Shown here in pieces: positions 1 to 12,789 of a DNA stretch of 64,000 nt. Source of the stretch: Ciona savignyi. Lineage: Eukaryota; Chordata; Ascidiacea; Phlebobranchia; Cionidae. The stretch spans positions 263,819 to 327,818 of the forward strand of contig CH003196.1 of NCBI GenBank assembly GCA_000149265.1, written 5' to 3'. Every line of letters begins with the position of its first letter. Positions within the stretch are counted from its first letter, which is position 1. A program made the position numbers and the translations under genes. The notes beneath the pieces are model-generated. The model did not search any database. It was not told where the DNA came from and saw only the letters and a program-made list of their open reading frames with translations.

Positions 1-1712
1 GCGACACCAGCTGCTAAAATATCTTTTTTAAATCGGAAATAAAACAGAACAATATAAAGTAACAAGGAATTTCGGGGAAAAACTTACCAAAGTGATTAAA
101 CACCTGCAATCAAGTCACTGTCCATTCGAACACACATAATGTACAAGCATACTATAGGCGCCACACACAAAATGCGATATAATACAATCTTGTGACCGCA
201 CACGTAGATAGTAGATAAAGTGTGGTTGTACGTGGGTTATTTGTGGGAACAATTAGAAGGTTTTAAAAATGGTAAAGTTTAAAAAATTGAACAAATAAAT
301 CTTAATAGCCAGCAGTGCGTGCAGATATGAAGGTACCAACCAAGGAAGTAGCACAGAAGCTTTGCTAATTGATCATTATGAGGTTAAGTGTTGCCAAAAG
401 GAATTTTTATCTCACAGTGTAATTTGACGGGGTTCGAAAAAATAGATTTTCCACAGTGGCGAGGGATTTGAATGGGGATCAATTATGTGAAACAGTTATC
501 CGCGCGACAATCGATAACGGTTTAAAGGGGAAAACGGGAGAGTTTTTACAAAGGGATCAATTGATTTAAGGCAAAAAAGTTAAAACTCTCAATTGGCAAT
601 TGAATAAAAACCAAACAGGGATGATATTGCAACTAAATGGAACAGGTGGAAATAGAAAACGTCGGAGCAACGCACTGCCGGTTGAATGAAGACCATACAG
701 AGATTTTGTGCAAATATTAAAATTTCCTAATGAAGATTTTTTTTTAAAACGTGGCCAGAAATCAGAATCCAGTTATGTTGACACTGGATTCTAATTTGCC
801 GTTTTCCGGCAATGGTTTTTTTGTTGATATCGCAGATAAAGACTTGTGTACTAATTTCATTTCAATTGCCTATTTTTTGGACAGGAATGCAACATAATGT
901 AACACTGGGGTAAGATTGGCGTCAGATTGAATTTGCACTTTAAATAAACAGGAGGTCAGTTTAAATGAACCGTTACATATCTACAACATTGTTTTGTTTA
1001 AAATTCATGGCGTTAATACAAGGAAATGAATGCAACAAAAAGCGGTTGGTTTAAAATAGAAAAAAGAAGGCTAAAACCGAAGATGTTTCAGGTCAAACAA
1101 ATAAATTAATATTGCAGTGGTTGAATAGCTAGTTTCAGTAAAAGTGGCGTCTTGTAGAATTTCTAAAGGTGGCGATTTTTACATTTGAAACTAAACGGCC
1201 ATAAAATAGAAATTACACGCTCACCAGCAAAATTTGTTCATGAAAGGCACGGTTGAAGTATCTAAGACCTTTGCACAGTGAGGTTAGTCCTGCCTGATTG
1301 GCCATTGTGTTTTGCAGGGTGCATAGGTAAAGCTTAATTAGCTGAAAGAATTAAATTGCCCACTATTAGCTACAAGTACCGGTAGATAAATCGCGGCTGT
1401 TGTGAATCCATCGTATGTAAGCGCAATGTGTCATTATCTCCTGCGGTATAAACAGTTCATCTCTGTTTCTATGTGGATTCTGTGGCATCTATGAATGCCT
1501 CAACTCAATAGCAGGTCGAATTGTGGATGGTGGGTCACAAGGTCACACAAACATATTACATCGTATGTACACAGATACAGAAACCCCTGGGAAAGAAATG
1601 GGTAATTATTGCTCATAATTCAATATATGGAAGAATTTTGGTAAAAGTGAAATATAAAATAGGATACTGGGCATCAGTAAATGTAAGAATGAATAATGAT
1701 GATATGATATAT
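1..1712. other. no gene recognised
   Basis: Low-GC sequence without a long open frame, domain motif or convincing splice-site pair on either strand. It lies downstream of the makorin stop codon, so part of it may be makorin 3' UTR or the end of an unseen neighbour. A donor-like sequence on the minus strand near 85-90 is isolated and cannot be tied to a coding exon. Confidence 0.5.
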
Positions 1713-1832
1713 TTATGTTTATCCCCGTGAATGGGAAAACCAAGAGTGTTTACACACGGGCAATCGTCAGATCACCTCGCGCCCACCGTTGGGTTACCGG
1801 AGCTATTGCAGTGTGTTGAACCCAACAAACTT
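1713..1832 (-). repeat. tRNA-derived SINE, 3' fragment
   Basis: The 3' half of the main SINE family of this window, in minus orientation and truncated before the tRNA-like part. It lies about 90 bases downstream of the makorin stop codon and may form part of its 3' UTR. Confidence 0.75.
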
Positions 1833-1924
1833 AGCGGTCGGAATAAGCCTAACACTTAATCGTGTAAAAGTTATTGGCATAAAGATTACATAGTACACTA
1901 ATACACAAAACAACTTACAAAAAC

Positions 1925-4900
1925 CTAATCAGAATCTGTGTAGAACTCGTCCCCATGGAAGAGATAGGGGGAATCAAATGAGTACTCATCGCCGGAGGAA
2001 ATGGTGTCATCTCCGAGCAGATAGAAGAGATCAAAGAGGTCGGTGTCTTCATCAAGGAGATGCATCAGTCTGGTGTGGTCATCTAGGGGATTCCCGTATT
2101 CCCCGTCGTCCAGCATGTCCCAGATTGTGTTCATGTCGATATGCTAATGAGATAAGATGCTTTTATTATCTGTGATAATGTTTTAATGTCCACAGTTGGG
2201 TTGCCCAGCTATTGCCTATTACAGTGGTTTAAATTCGAGTTACATTACCGACATACACTCTTTGTTGAGCCATTTAAATTATGGTGATATGCTAAATAGA
2301 TAAGATACATATATTATCCGTTATAATGTTTTAATGTCCAGATTTGGGTTGGCAATCTATCACAGTGGTTTAAAGACAAATAATTAAAGTTTTTTTTTCA
2401 ATTTTTTATCAAAAATTTAAAAATTAAACTCATTAGGTTCGACTATGAAATAATTGGGAATAATTTTGAGCAATTTCCCATTTGAATCTAATTCCAATCT
2501 TTCTGGAAGGAACACCCGACTATGTTCATATTGTCAGAAGGAAAAAAGTTAAAAGGGGAGGGAAAGGGCGGGAAGGGAAGGAAACAACTGCACACTAAAA
2601 TAACAGATTACCTGACATTAGAGTTGGTTTTAAACATGGGCATTGGAGTAAGGGTTAGTTCTGTGTTTGAGATTAGTGTTTAGAGAAAGGGGTAAAATTA
2701 ATTAATTCAGTTTTAGTGAGTCAGTTTTTCTTTTTACAAATTCATCATACAATAATGGACATATAATAGATGGTAGTTACAATAGCATGTTAGGATGTAA
2801 AATATTTTACTATTTCTTAGAAAAATACATTATTATGACATCGAATCAGGCATTACCACGAAATATAAAGCATATTTTAACGACAGATAATGCATATGTT
2901 TTGGTAGGCCTGCTATGCTTTGGCATTATAGTGATATTTTTTTGTCAAGATAGAAAAAAAGTTGTGCAGTGTGTAATTGGGATGGAAAATCCCAGCGAAA
3001 ATATAACATTGTTTTATTCTTATTCCAAACATGCGATTTTGTAACTATAATTTAGCAACAATATTGACTTTTCCCGTCAATTAAACCGCAATGATCCAAC
3101 TCCTTAGTATTAAAATAAAAAGTCCGGTTGGTTAGTCTGCCAGTTAAGTGCGTCGCCTTTTAACAGAAAGGCTGTAGGTGCGAAACTGGTCGCTAGCTAG
3201 TTGGTTGTGTCCTCGGGCAAGATACTTTACGGACATTGCCTTAACCCAGCGTATGGATGGGTTCTACAAAATTAAAGGAACGTGTGTATCATACCCAACA
3301 TACTGCAATAGCTCCGGCAACCCGACGGTAGGCGCGAGGTGATCTGATGATTGCCCGTGTGTTAACACCCTTGGTTTTCCCCTTCACGGGGATAAACATG
3401 AATATCCTATCCTAAATAAAGCTAAATTCGAAAAACAGACATTAGTTTTTCATAGCTTCGGATCCTAATAAAATAAACTAACCCCAGAATGGGAATTGAC
3501 TTTTCCCGGCAAACAAACTGCAAGAAATCCACTAACTTAGTATTAAAATAATAAAAGCAACTAACCCCAGAAGTCCCAGTGCTGTCGACGACTCTTCGTG
3601 TTGTTATCTTGCTTCGATCCTGCTTCCTTCCATCCGAGTATGCATGGAGGTAGAAGCAGTTGGCACCGAATGGGCATTTTCCCCGACCCTGGTCGAAGTA
3701 CTTGCACGCTTTGTTACTGGGATGATACATGGGTTTAAGCAGGAGTCGGTAACATTTTGCACTTAAAGCCATTTTAACCGATATCCACGAAATCAAAATC
3801 ACTAGGAGCCGCAAAAACTGATAATATTAAAAAAAAATAACACTGTGTGAGATAAAGAGACGAGTGTTCTTTTTCGCTTATCCTTTTTCGCAGATAAAGT
3901 TCTTTTTCGCCTATGCTTTTTCACAGATAAAGAGGCGAGTGTTTATTTCACTTATGCATGGGTACAGTAACAAAAAAATTCAAAAGAACCACATTAGAAG
4001 GATGAAACAGATGCATAAGGCTCAATAGCCTAAGGCTAACGACCTCTGGTTTAAAGCTTGGAACTAGGACTGGAACAAAACTTCTACACGTTATTGATTT
4101 TCTTGACCTGATTTATTAGGTTTACGGCCGGATTTTCTTTATTATTATCCTACCATTGTCTTTATTTAATTAGTTTGCTTAAAGCAGTTTTCAGACTATA
4201 CTTGAGATTTACTTAAAACTTCAACCAGGTTATTATGTAAGTAAGATATAACATTACTAATTTGTGGCTGTTTGCTGAAAAGCAATGTTGCAAATACTAC
4301 AGCAGGGGTGGGCAACTTCCCTAGTCGGCGGGCCAGATGTGGGAAAATGAAGTTCTTGGTGGCCGGATTATTACATGAATAGTATTCAATATCTTAATTA
4401 CAGGGTTATGGTTAAAAACAGTCTGTGGGCGAACCCGTTACAGGGTTTGGTTAGATAGTCTGTAGGCCCGTCAAAATGCCTTCTTGGGTCGGTCTTGGCC
4501 TGCGGGTCGTATCATGAATACCTCTTGGCCACAGTCGAGAGGTTATTTGATGCAGCAGGTAGTTTTAAGTTACTTGCCTGTTTTAAAGTGTGGCAATCAG
4601 TACTTCCGTATCCATTAAATTCAAATAAATGATTGAAAGGTCAGAAACAAATACCCGAGATGAGCTTAAGTATAAACTTCAGCTGACAGGCAACACACTC
4701 TATTCAATTTTAATAAATAATTGACATGTTTCGATTCGAAATTCAATTTAAAAAAATGTTCTGAAACAAATACCTGAGATGAGCCTTGTATCCTTGGATG
4801 AGTTTCTTCTTCTCATCTTCATCCTGAATCCATTGTTCGCTGGGAGTGACGAATGATGAGGACACCCGACATTGAGGGCACGCTCTGTGATGCAACATTC

Positions 4901-7900
4901 AGGTTGGTGGACGGGTGGTGGAAAAGATTTGACAAAATATGAAAAATTTAGGGAAAACTAAAACGAGGGAAACTGAAGATTAGAGATGCAGGGTTAGTTA
5001 AAATGGGGTTAGAGTTAGGGTTAGTTTTGGGGTTGAGATTAGTACTTAAAGGGGTTTAAATTAATTTCTATAGTTTTAGTGAGCAGTTTCCCTCCTTCCC
5101 TCCTTTACCTCCTTCCTAACCACTTTACCTCCTTTAGTGTTCCCACAAAAATTTAAAAAAATGTAATTCATTCTGATTTGTGGGGCATTTTGTCATCCAA
5201 GCATTTGTGAGTTGATTTCTAGTCTTTTTGCTCATTGTTTTTATAAACAGTGCAAAATTCAGCTTAATATAAATATGTCTTTGATAGCTGTGTTAGTTAC
5301 ATTATGCTTAAAAACTTTTGGTACAACTGTTGGAATATGTATTAAATGCTTAAAAATACTTTTATTTCAGGCATGAATCAAACTTTAACTTTTATTTTGT
5401 GAGTTACACATACGTACCTCTAAAGTCTGCTTTAAAGTTTAGCCACACCGCTAGAACCATTCAATGTTTTAAAAGTTTAAATATAACAAAAAAGCAATAT
5501 GGGATATTATTTATGCTGATGAGTCAATATGACATCTAGTAATCATCAGTATATTAATGAGCAGAACTGTTTGTTGATAGTTAGGCAGTGGAAATTATCT
5601 CTAAAGTTTGTCTGTTGCCGTCTTTCTTTCTTTCTGTATGTACTGGCTGCACTTTCTAATAAACACCTAAATTGCAATTAAAAATACACACACTTTTAAC
5701 TCAAGAAAGTAATACGTTGTCAGTTGTCACCAGCATTGATGCGAACAGCTTGGGATTATAGTTTTGCACTATGTTTGACCGGTTAGTCTTGGAGGTTTAG
5801 TGCGACACCTTTTACCCGAAAGGTTGCAGGTGTGAAACTTATCGCTAGCTAGTCGGTTGTGTCCTTGGGCAAGGCACTTAACGGACATTGCCTGAACCCA
5901 GCGGATTAATGAGTTGTACTAAATTGAAGAAATGTGTGAATCAATACACAACACGCTGCAATAGCTTCCATAACCAGACAGTGTGTGAGAGGTAATCTGA
6001 TGACAATGGGTTATCCCCCTTTGTTTTCCCACTTACAGCGATAAATATCCTATTCTATCCTATATTATCTCTGTATGCAAATAAGGTTGATATAATCCTA
6101 CATTTGCTCATGATGAAATGCAAACATGATATCACACTTGTTGAAAATTGACTTTACTGCAGTTAAACCAACATTTGCTTGGTAAATAATTAATAAACCT
6201 TAGTGAGCACTTTATTACACATACAAAGTGTATGTGTTAACTAATATGAGTCTTCACATTATATTAAATGCAATTAGTACAATTACATATAAATGATACT
6301 TAGTGTGTTTGGAAGTTTTATAACTTATTAAAATTAACAAAACTTTATGTAAATTTGGTTGTAGATTAATAACTAATGACATATATTGATTGGTTATTTA
6401 ATCAATATTTACTTGATTCAATTTTGGCCTATATTTACAGACAAGAATTTAACACAGGTTTCTTAGTCAAAAGAAGTTTTTTATCGCAATTTTCTTGTGA
6501 AAACTTCTTCTTTCTAATAAATGGTTTTGATTTGATATATTAAATTTTAATTTTGATTTATTAAAGCTGGCTTACTGTGTCCATACCATAATACACATGA
6601 GGAACAGCCTGTTTGATGGCAAACTTATGTTTCCTGACGTAACTTCCTATACAAACACATGCCTTGCACGGCAATTATATGGCGCAAAAAACATGCATTT
6701 TATTACTGTCTATGTTGTAATTTAACTAAAGATGTAAAATGTAAATAAATAAATTAAAAATTAAAATTAAAGGATGTAAAATAAAGGTATACAATAGTTT
6801 AGTGATATACACATGTATATTAAAGTTTAGAATACCTCATAAATTACTTTTATTGCAGTAATAAAAACCATTATTGAATGTTTTCTATGGCTTTTGTATA
6901 AAAATACTATGCATACCTTCTGATTACGTTGTGTAATAAACCCATTAAAATCAAATAAAAGTTTGTTTAAAACCAAAATCAAAAAGGCTTGGGGGCAGTG
7001 AAGTAATGGGCCTTCTATGGCCTACATTCCTGGTCCCAGTGCTACCATGGACCCACCCATACTAATGTAATGTATCATGGTCTACATTCCTGGTCCCAGT
7101 GCTACCATGGACCCACCCATACTAATGTAATGTATCATGGCCTAAATTCCTGGTCCCGGTGCTACCATGGACCCACCCATACTAATAAATGATGAATGAA
7201 AAATAAAGGAGGAATAATTTAACCAACTTACTTTACAACTGTATTGTTGAATGCTTTGGCACTTCTCCACTTGCGAATACAATCCAAACAAAAAGTGTGA
7301 TTGCAGTTTTCCAGAATTCCAAATTTTCTATCTTTCTCATCAGTTTTCTCCCAAACCTTTGAAATGTTGTACAATGAAATAATAAAATATACCATAACAG
7401 CAAACATAAACATTTGTTGTAAATTTTGTACACGAGCATTGACTGAACTAATAAATGTGTAATAGTGTATTTTTTTATAAACATTTGTTTTTTTATCTTT
7501 TAATTTTGTTTATTTGGGTTTAGCGGCCACGTCAAATTATACCGAAATTTAATAAACTATTGCTTTTGGACTTGTTCTTACGACTGTCGTTTTGCCGTTT
7601 TTTCCCGTTTTCCAAATTTTTATCAAAGGTCCTGCATCGTGTTTTTATCGTGGAAACAAAAAATAGACTAAACTAAAAACTAAACTTTAGAAATATTATT
7701 AAACATTTGTCGTGAATAATAAACATTTGTTGTAAATTTTGTACACGAGTATTGATTTAACTAATAAATTTTAATTAACATGTTAACATTATTTAGAGTA
7801 AATTGGATTGGTCATTTAAAATATCAATCGTTTATATAACAGCTTCCTATGTTACTTGTTTATGGCTTAATGAGTTTATCATTAAACATTAACTAATGAA

Positions 7901-10900
7901 GTGACAGAGTCACAGAGGCAATCCAATATCCAACATATTTTGTCTAGATTTGAATTCCTCTATTCGACATGACCAAAACAGTTATTTATTGTTTGGTACT
8001 TTCGTTTTGTCCATTCCTATTTTAAAAAAGGTAGCTTTATCTTTTAACAAGGCAAAACATTATAGGCATAATGTAAAAATGATTTGAATGTGTTGTAAAG
8101 TATCTAGCACTATCATTTGGACAGTATAACAGTATTTTTTAAATGTTGTATTTTTTTAAACAATTTTTTAATGTTTTACAATTGTGTTCCAAGAAAGCAG
8201 TGAGGGACAATGTTTCTACAATCAGAAATTAATATTGTCTAACAAAAAATGCAATATGAAAATGTATGGATTATACTGGCTTTAATGCAAGGTTAAGGGC
8301 ACTTATGCAAAATAAAGAGGGCAAACTCAAGGAGGAAGAATCAACACCTAATAATATAGGTGGCACAAGGTTATATTTAAAGCACAAATTAACATCGAGC
8401 AGTCAGGGATTGGTATTGGGTTAACAAACAGCTACTTCATTTAAAAAGGTTTCATTCTGTAAAATCTTTTCACACTACTATAATCTTACCACCCCATACT
8501 TTGTTTCACATTGATTATAATACTTACCACTTCCATACAAATCCCACATGACAATTCTCTACTTTGAGCCACTTTAAATGATTCAACCATGTCTTCTTCG
8601 TGATACTTTATACACTCCTGAAATAAAAAATAAAAATAAATTTTCCCCAAAATATTATGTCCCCCAATTTAGATATATTTGGCTGTAGATTGATAACTAA
8701 TGACATATATTGATTGGTTTATTAATCAATTTTTGCAGGATTATAATTTTGGCCTATATTTACGGACAAGAGTTCAACACATGTTTCTTAGTCAAACTGA
8801 GAAGTTTTATCGCAATTTTCTGGTGGTTTCTCATAAACCAGAAGCACAAAATATTATGTTCCCCTATTTATATGATTTGCTTGTATGACTGTAGGGTGGT
8901 TCGGTTATAATGTCACATTATACAATATATTTATCTCAATTGTATTTACACAGGGTTAAATATTAGATAAATAAAATACAATTTCAGTTTTAGCATTATG
9001 TAGATAATGTGTACACGTATACATGGAGTTATTTGAACGATAGGGAGATAAATTATGTTATTTTAACACCTGTTTGTTAGTTTGAATAAATAATTTTGCA
9101 TAGTTATGTAATCTGCAATTAATAACACATTAAAGGAGCATAATTCATACACAAACATGTAAACATCATACATATAAATATTTTTAAGCAATCGTAATCA
9201 AATTAGCATTTAACTACATCTTATATAGGCCTTAGATTCTGGTAACAGCAGTTCTGTAGTTTCAATATGCATAATGCGTAATGTTGCACCCGGTCAGCAC
9301 AGGAAGCCAATCATAGCTTAATGGTTACAATGTAGGCCATGTTAGACAATATGTGCTTTAATATATGACAATAACCAGTATCAAGTATAAAACTTATTAA
9401 TAAGGACTTGTGCTTAGGTCTAATTATGATTATTGTTTCCTTAATTTAATAATGTTAAGTATAAAGACGTATTGATTACATGTCATTAATCCACTAATAC
9501 AGTGATATAGCCTAACTAACTTGTTTTATAACCTTCTATAAGCACAGGCTTATGGCCTTACTACTTATATAGATATAGAATTAAAATATGTGCTAAATGT
9601 CGTACCTTTTTATGTTATATTCACAGGCTTATGGACCTACTACAAGTATAGATATAGAATTAAAATATGTGCTAAATGGCACACCTCTTTATGTTAGTTG
9701 TACAGGCTTATGGTCCTACTACAAGTATAGATATAGAATTAAAAGATGTGCTAAATGTCACACCTCTTTATGTTAGATGTACAGGCTTATGGTCCTACTA
9801 CAAGTATAGATATAGAATTAAAATATGTGCTAAATGTCACACCTCTTTATGTTAGATGTACAGGCTTATGGTCCTACTACAAGTATAGATATAGAATTAA
9901 AATATGTGCTAAATGGCACACCTCTTTATGTTAGATGTACAGGCTTATGGTCCTACTCCAAGTATAGATATGGAGTTAAAATATGTGCTAAATGTTGTAC
10001 CTCTTTATGTTATGTTTACAGGCTTATGGCCTTACTACAAATATAGATGGAATTAAAATATAGTTTTGCTAAATACCATACCTTTTTATATTATATTCAC
10101 AGGCTTATGGACCTACTACAATCTACAAATATAGATAGAATTAAAATATGTGCTAGATGCCATACCTCTTTATGTTTTTCCTGCTGTAGGACATCAGTTG
10201 GGTGAAGGATGAAAAGACCACACATATCGCACATCAAGCCATGGACGTAAGCACAATTATCACCATTACTGCAAGAATATTTCATTTTTAAGTGGCGGTT
10301 AGTAATAAGAATGTCATAAAGTGAAGTATAATCACAGTCCATAATAATAACCTGTATGTTCAAGCATAGATATGAATTAAACTTATTGTTTGCATTTGCT
10401 GTAGATCAAGATGTGTATTCCAAAATCAATATTCAACTTTGATTCGAATACGAAATTATTTTTTAATCTTACTAATTGATATTTAACCGCCAATAATATA
10501 TTTTGATTAACTGCCAATAATAGAGTAAATTAAGTGTTATGTATATAATTCTGATTCAATATGAGAATAAGTGACAAAATTTGTTGATTATGGTTTTTCA
10601 TTTAAGCAACTAAGAACAACTGTAGGGTAAGGTGCATAATTTAATGCCTACTATTTTACTATCTGAGGCAAAATATACTGTCATGTTTAAACACAATACC
10701 TTGATCTGGTAATGCTATACTGATACAGTAACATGCCTAATTATTATTGTTATAAACCAGTACAGATAGCAGTAATACAGCATGACAGATAACCAGATAT
10801 ATATCATGTTTGATAGTTTAAGTACTAGTACAGAAGCAGCACTTACACACATTCCCCATTCAGGGCAAATGGGCACAAATCATCATATTTATTTGGTGAG

Positions 10901-12789
10901 GTTGAAAGCTGTAATCCTTCCTTTAAAGCTGAGCTGTAACTGTTGGAACCTGGGAATTAAGAATATAAGTATGAGTTTAAACCTGCTCGAATTATGGGTA
11001 CAATAGTCAGTACATATGCAAATACAATATAATTTATTGTTAAATAACATCAGAACAAAGCGAAAGTAACTGGTTGTTCATAATTTTGGCGGTTAATGGA
11101 TAACTGATATTGGAAAATTTTACAAACGCGAACATTGCACCCAGCTAAAATTTAAATATTGTGTTCCTTTTATTGACATCGTAGTTTAAATTATTGGTAT
11201 TAAAACAACACATAAAGCAAGAAAAACGAACATTGAAACTTACATCTCGGTGAATATTGTTTTCCAGGAATGAACTCCACTGCGTTGGCCCAATCTGCCT
11301 CAGTTGAAGTTTGACTTAATATTTTCGATGAACCACTATGGACAAGGAATACCAAAATTTGTTTCGTTACAGTAAGGTTTTCAACACAAACCAATAATCC
11401 AAGACTTAACACGTTAGTTACTGGTATAAAAACATTTAAAAAGAGAAGAAAAAAAGTCTGAATACTGACTGTTAAAGCTTTAAAACATGACTAACCAGAA
11501 TTGCTTAGTACGGTACCCAACACATTGTTCGGTTATATAACAAAAATAATAAAATAAAGGAGTGTTCGGTTATATAACAACTGTACTTACACAATTGGTT
11601 TGTCATTGAAATGCTTCTGTTTGCTTGTTTTTATTTCTTTGTCAGATTTAACATGGTCGTACCTTTAAGAGGAAAATCATTTTTTAAGCTTTATATAGTT
11701 TCTGCAAAATATTGCAATAATTTTGGGTAAAACCTGGTGTTCTTTTAAATGTTTGGATAAATAATTCCCCATAGAATATAACAACCAGCGACAAATACCC
11801 AAAAAGAACTATTTCACCATTGTGTAAATAACATTTACATTTTAGGGGAATTCAAGCAACAGGACTGTTTGAGCTACGCCAACATCATCGAAGGCACAAT
11901 GTTATGATGTGTTGTAATATTGATACTATGATAAAGCCTTTTACATGAGGAAAAACTAAGAGGGGAAGCAGGAAGGCAGAAAGGAGGGAAACTACACACT
12001 AAAATGAATATTAGGGCATTATAGTTGGTATTAAACATGGGGTTAAAGTTAGGATTAGTTTTGGGGTAGAGATTAGTGTTTAGAGAAAGGGTATAATTAA
12101 TTTATATAGTTTTGATGAGCAGTTTCCCTCCTTTCCGCTTTCCCTCCCTTTTGCGTTGTCACTTTTACATTGAATTTTTTTTACAGGCACCATACCTGCA
12201 TTTATCTCCGTAAGTGCATTGGCCCGCTTGGTAGTATCGGCAAACCATATCTGAGGGATCTTTTGTGTCGTGTGAATACCGGCAGTCCTCCCCAAATTTA
12301 CAAACTCCGTGTAAAAAATACCTGCAAGCATATTTTAAAAGCTAATCGAATAAATAGTTTTACAACCAACAATTCTGTACAGTGTGTACGGTATTTAATA
12401 AAATTGTGCATGTTTTGTTTTAAACCGATTTACATAAAGCTGGAATTTTGGTATTAATTCCCAGACGTTTTATATGTGATTGTCATATAAAGGTACATAT
12501 CTTGTGCTCACTACCTATGGGCAGTTTTGTTTATTTTACATAAAACTCCTATGTTTAATTAGTAAAAAGGTGGCAGTGACTCTATCACTTAGCAGTCTTT
12601 TCAATAAAAAAACAAACTCATTTTTAATATCATAGATTTATTGTATTTTGAGTTACTTCTTTTATATGTGCATATATCATTTCTTAAATGTAACAAAAAA
12701 TAAATAAATAAAGTTCTTTACCTGCAAAGTACTTTGTTAGTCCAGGGCTGACTGTTGTGACATGGGGTGTTGTGTCCTGAGGAAGCCAT
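1925..12789 (-). CDS. mkrn1: makorin RING-type E3 ubiquitin ligase, 11 exons
   Basis: Complete makorin gene, 1260 coding bases, 419 aa. Exons in transcription order: 12722-12789, 12196-12321, 11591-11662, 11244-11335, 10847-10949, 10166-10268, 8528-8617, 7232-7356, 4774-4884, 3566-3716, 1925-2143. All ten introns are GT-AG and every phase matches. Domains in order: two N-terminal CCCH fingers (about residues 22-40 and 50-68), a third CCCH (about 144-163, [19 protein letters not shown]), the makorin Cys-His segment ([11 protein letters not shown]), a C3HC4 RING (starts CGICMEV near 212, ends CPQC), a fourth CCCH ([17 protein letters not shown]) and an acidic tail. This is the vertebrate MKRN1/2 architecture; the family is known for E3 ligase activity and RNA binding. 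The start is the ATG at 12789, the only one leading in frame into the first finger. Paralogue-level naming is inference. Confidence 0.95.
2137..2371 (-). repeat. tandem duplication spanning the last makorin acceptor
   Basis: Two similar blocks of about 100 bases (about 2137-2245 and 2283-2371). The first contains the true acceptor of the terminal exon (boundary at 2143). The second carries a matching acceptor-like site near 2289, about 145 bases further into the intron. Confidence 0.6.
3121..3413 (+). repeat. tRNA-derived SINE, near full length
   Basis: About 290 bases. The 5' part resembles a tRNA gene, with an A-box-like segment followed by a B-box-like GGTTCGAAACTGG in better copies; the 3' end is the family tail with TATCCTATCC. 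It sits in the last makorin intron. About 24 relatives lie in this window in both orientations. Confidence 0.85.
5778..6060 (+). repeat. tRNA-derived SINE, near full length
   Basis: Same family as 3121-3413, inside the makorin intron between exons 7232-7356 and 4774-4884. Promoter-like half and 3' tail are both present, moderately diverged. Confidence 0.85.
6365..6500 (+). repeat. intronic repeat with second copy at 8690-8825
   Basis: About 140 bases that recur in the same orientation at 8690-8825, in the neighbouring upstream makorin intron, with scattered substitutions and small indels. This could be a dispersed element or an old local duplication; no coding signal is seen. Confidence 0.6.
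7014..7186. repeat. three-copy 60-bp minisatellite
   Basis: A unit of about 60 bases repeats nearly perfectly three times (about 7014-7078, 7079-7138, 7139-7186). It lies in a makorin intron about 45 bases downstream of the RING exon donor. Confidence 0.9.
7515..7680. repeat. AT-rich dispersed repeat (family B)
   Basis: About 160 bases with a characteristic GGCCACGTC end and a TAGTTTAGTTTATTTTTTG-like other end. Relatives occur near 17415-17585, 17705-17890, 46432-46566, 49427-49590 and 54893-55022, with diverged forms in the first introns of LDLa-receptor copies 1 and 3. Likely a non-autonomous element; class unknown. Confidence 0.6.
9546..10175. repeat. eight-copy 79-bp tandem array adjoining a makorin exon
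   Basis: A unit of about 79 bases is repeated about eight times in the intron immediately downstream of exon 10166-10268. The last unit runs into the exon end, so each unit carries a copy of the exon tail and donor region (sense CATAAAGAG followed by GTGTGA-like instead of the real GTATGG). Confidence 0.85.

Noticed and set aside
2787-3044. 85-codon open frame with a hydrophobic stretch
   Set aside because: It lies in the last makorin intron next to a SINE, with no splice context and AT-rich random composition.
3121-3413. Could the SINE heads be real tRNA genes?
   Set aside because: Box-A and box-B-like segments exist, but no cloverleaf with a proper acceptor stem and anticodon arm could be folded, and the units extend to about 290 bases with a shared 3' tail.
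4304-4550. hAT-like start (CAGGGGTGGGCAAC) in a makorin intron
   Set aside because: The left end resembles a common hAT terminus, but no matching right end or target duplication could be found, so no element was called.
7014-7186. Possible CRISPR-like or coding repeat
   Set aside because: The units are directly contiguous without unique spacers and contain no sustained frame; it is an ordinary intronic minisatellite.
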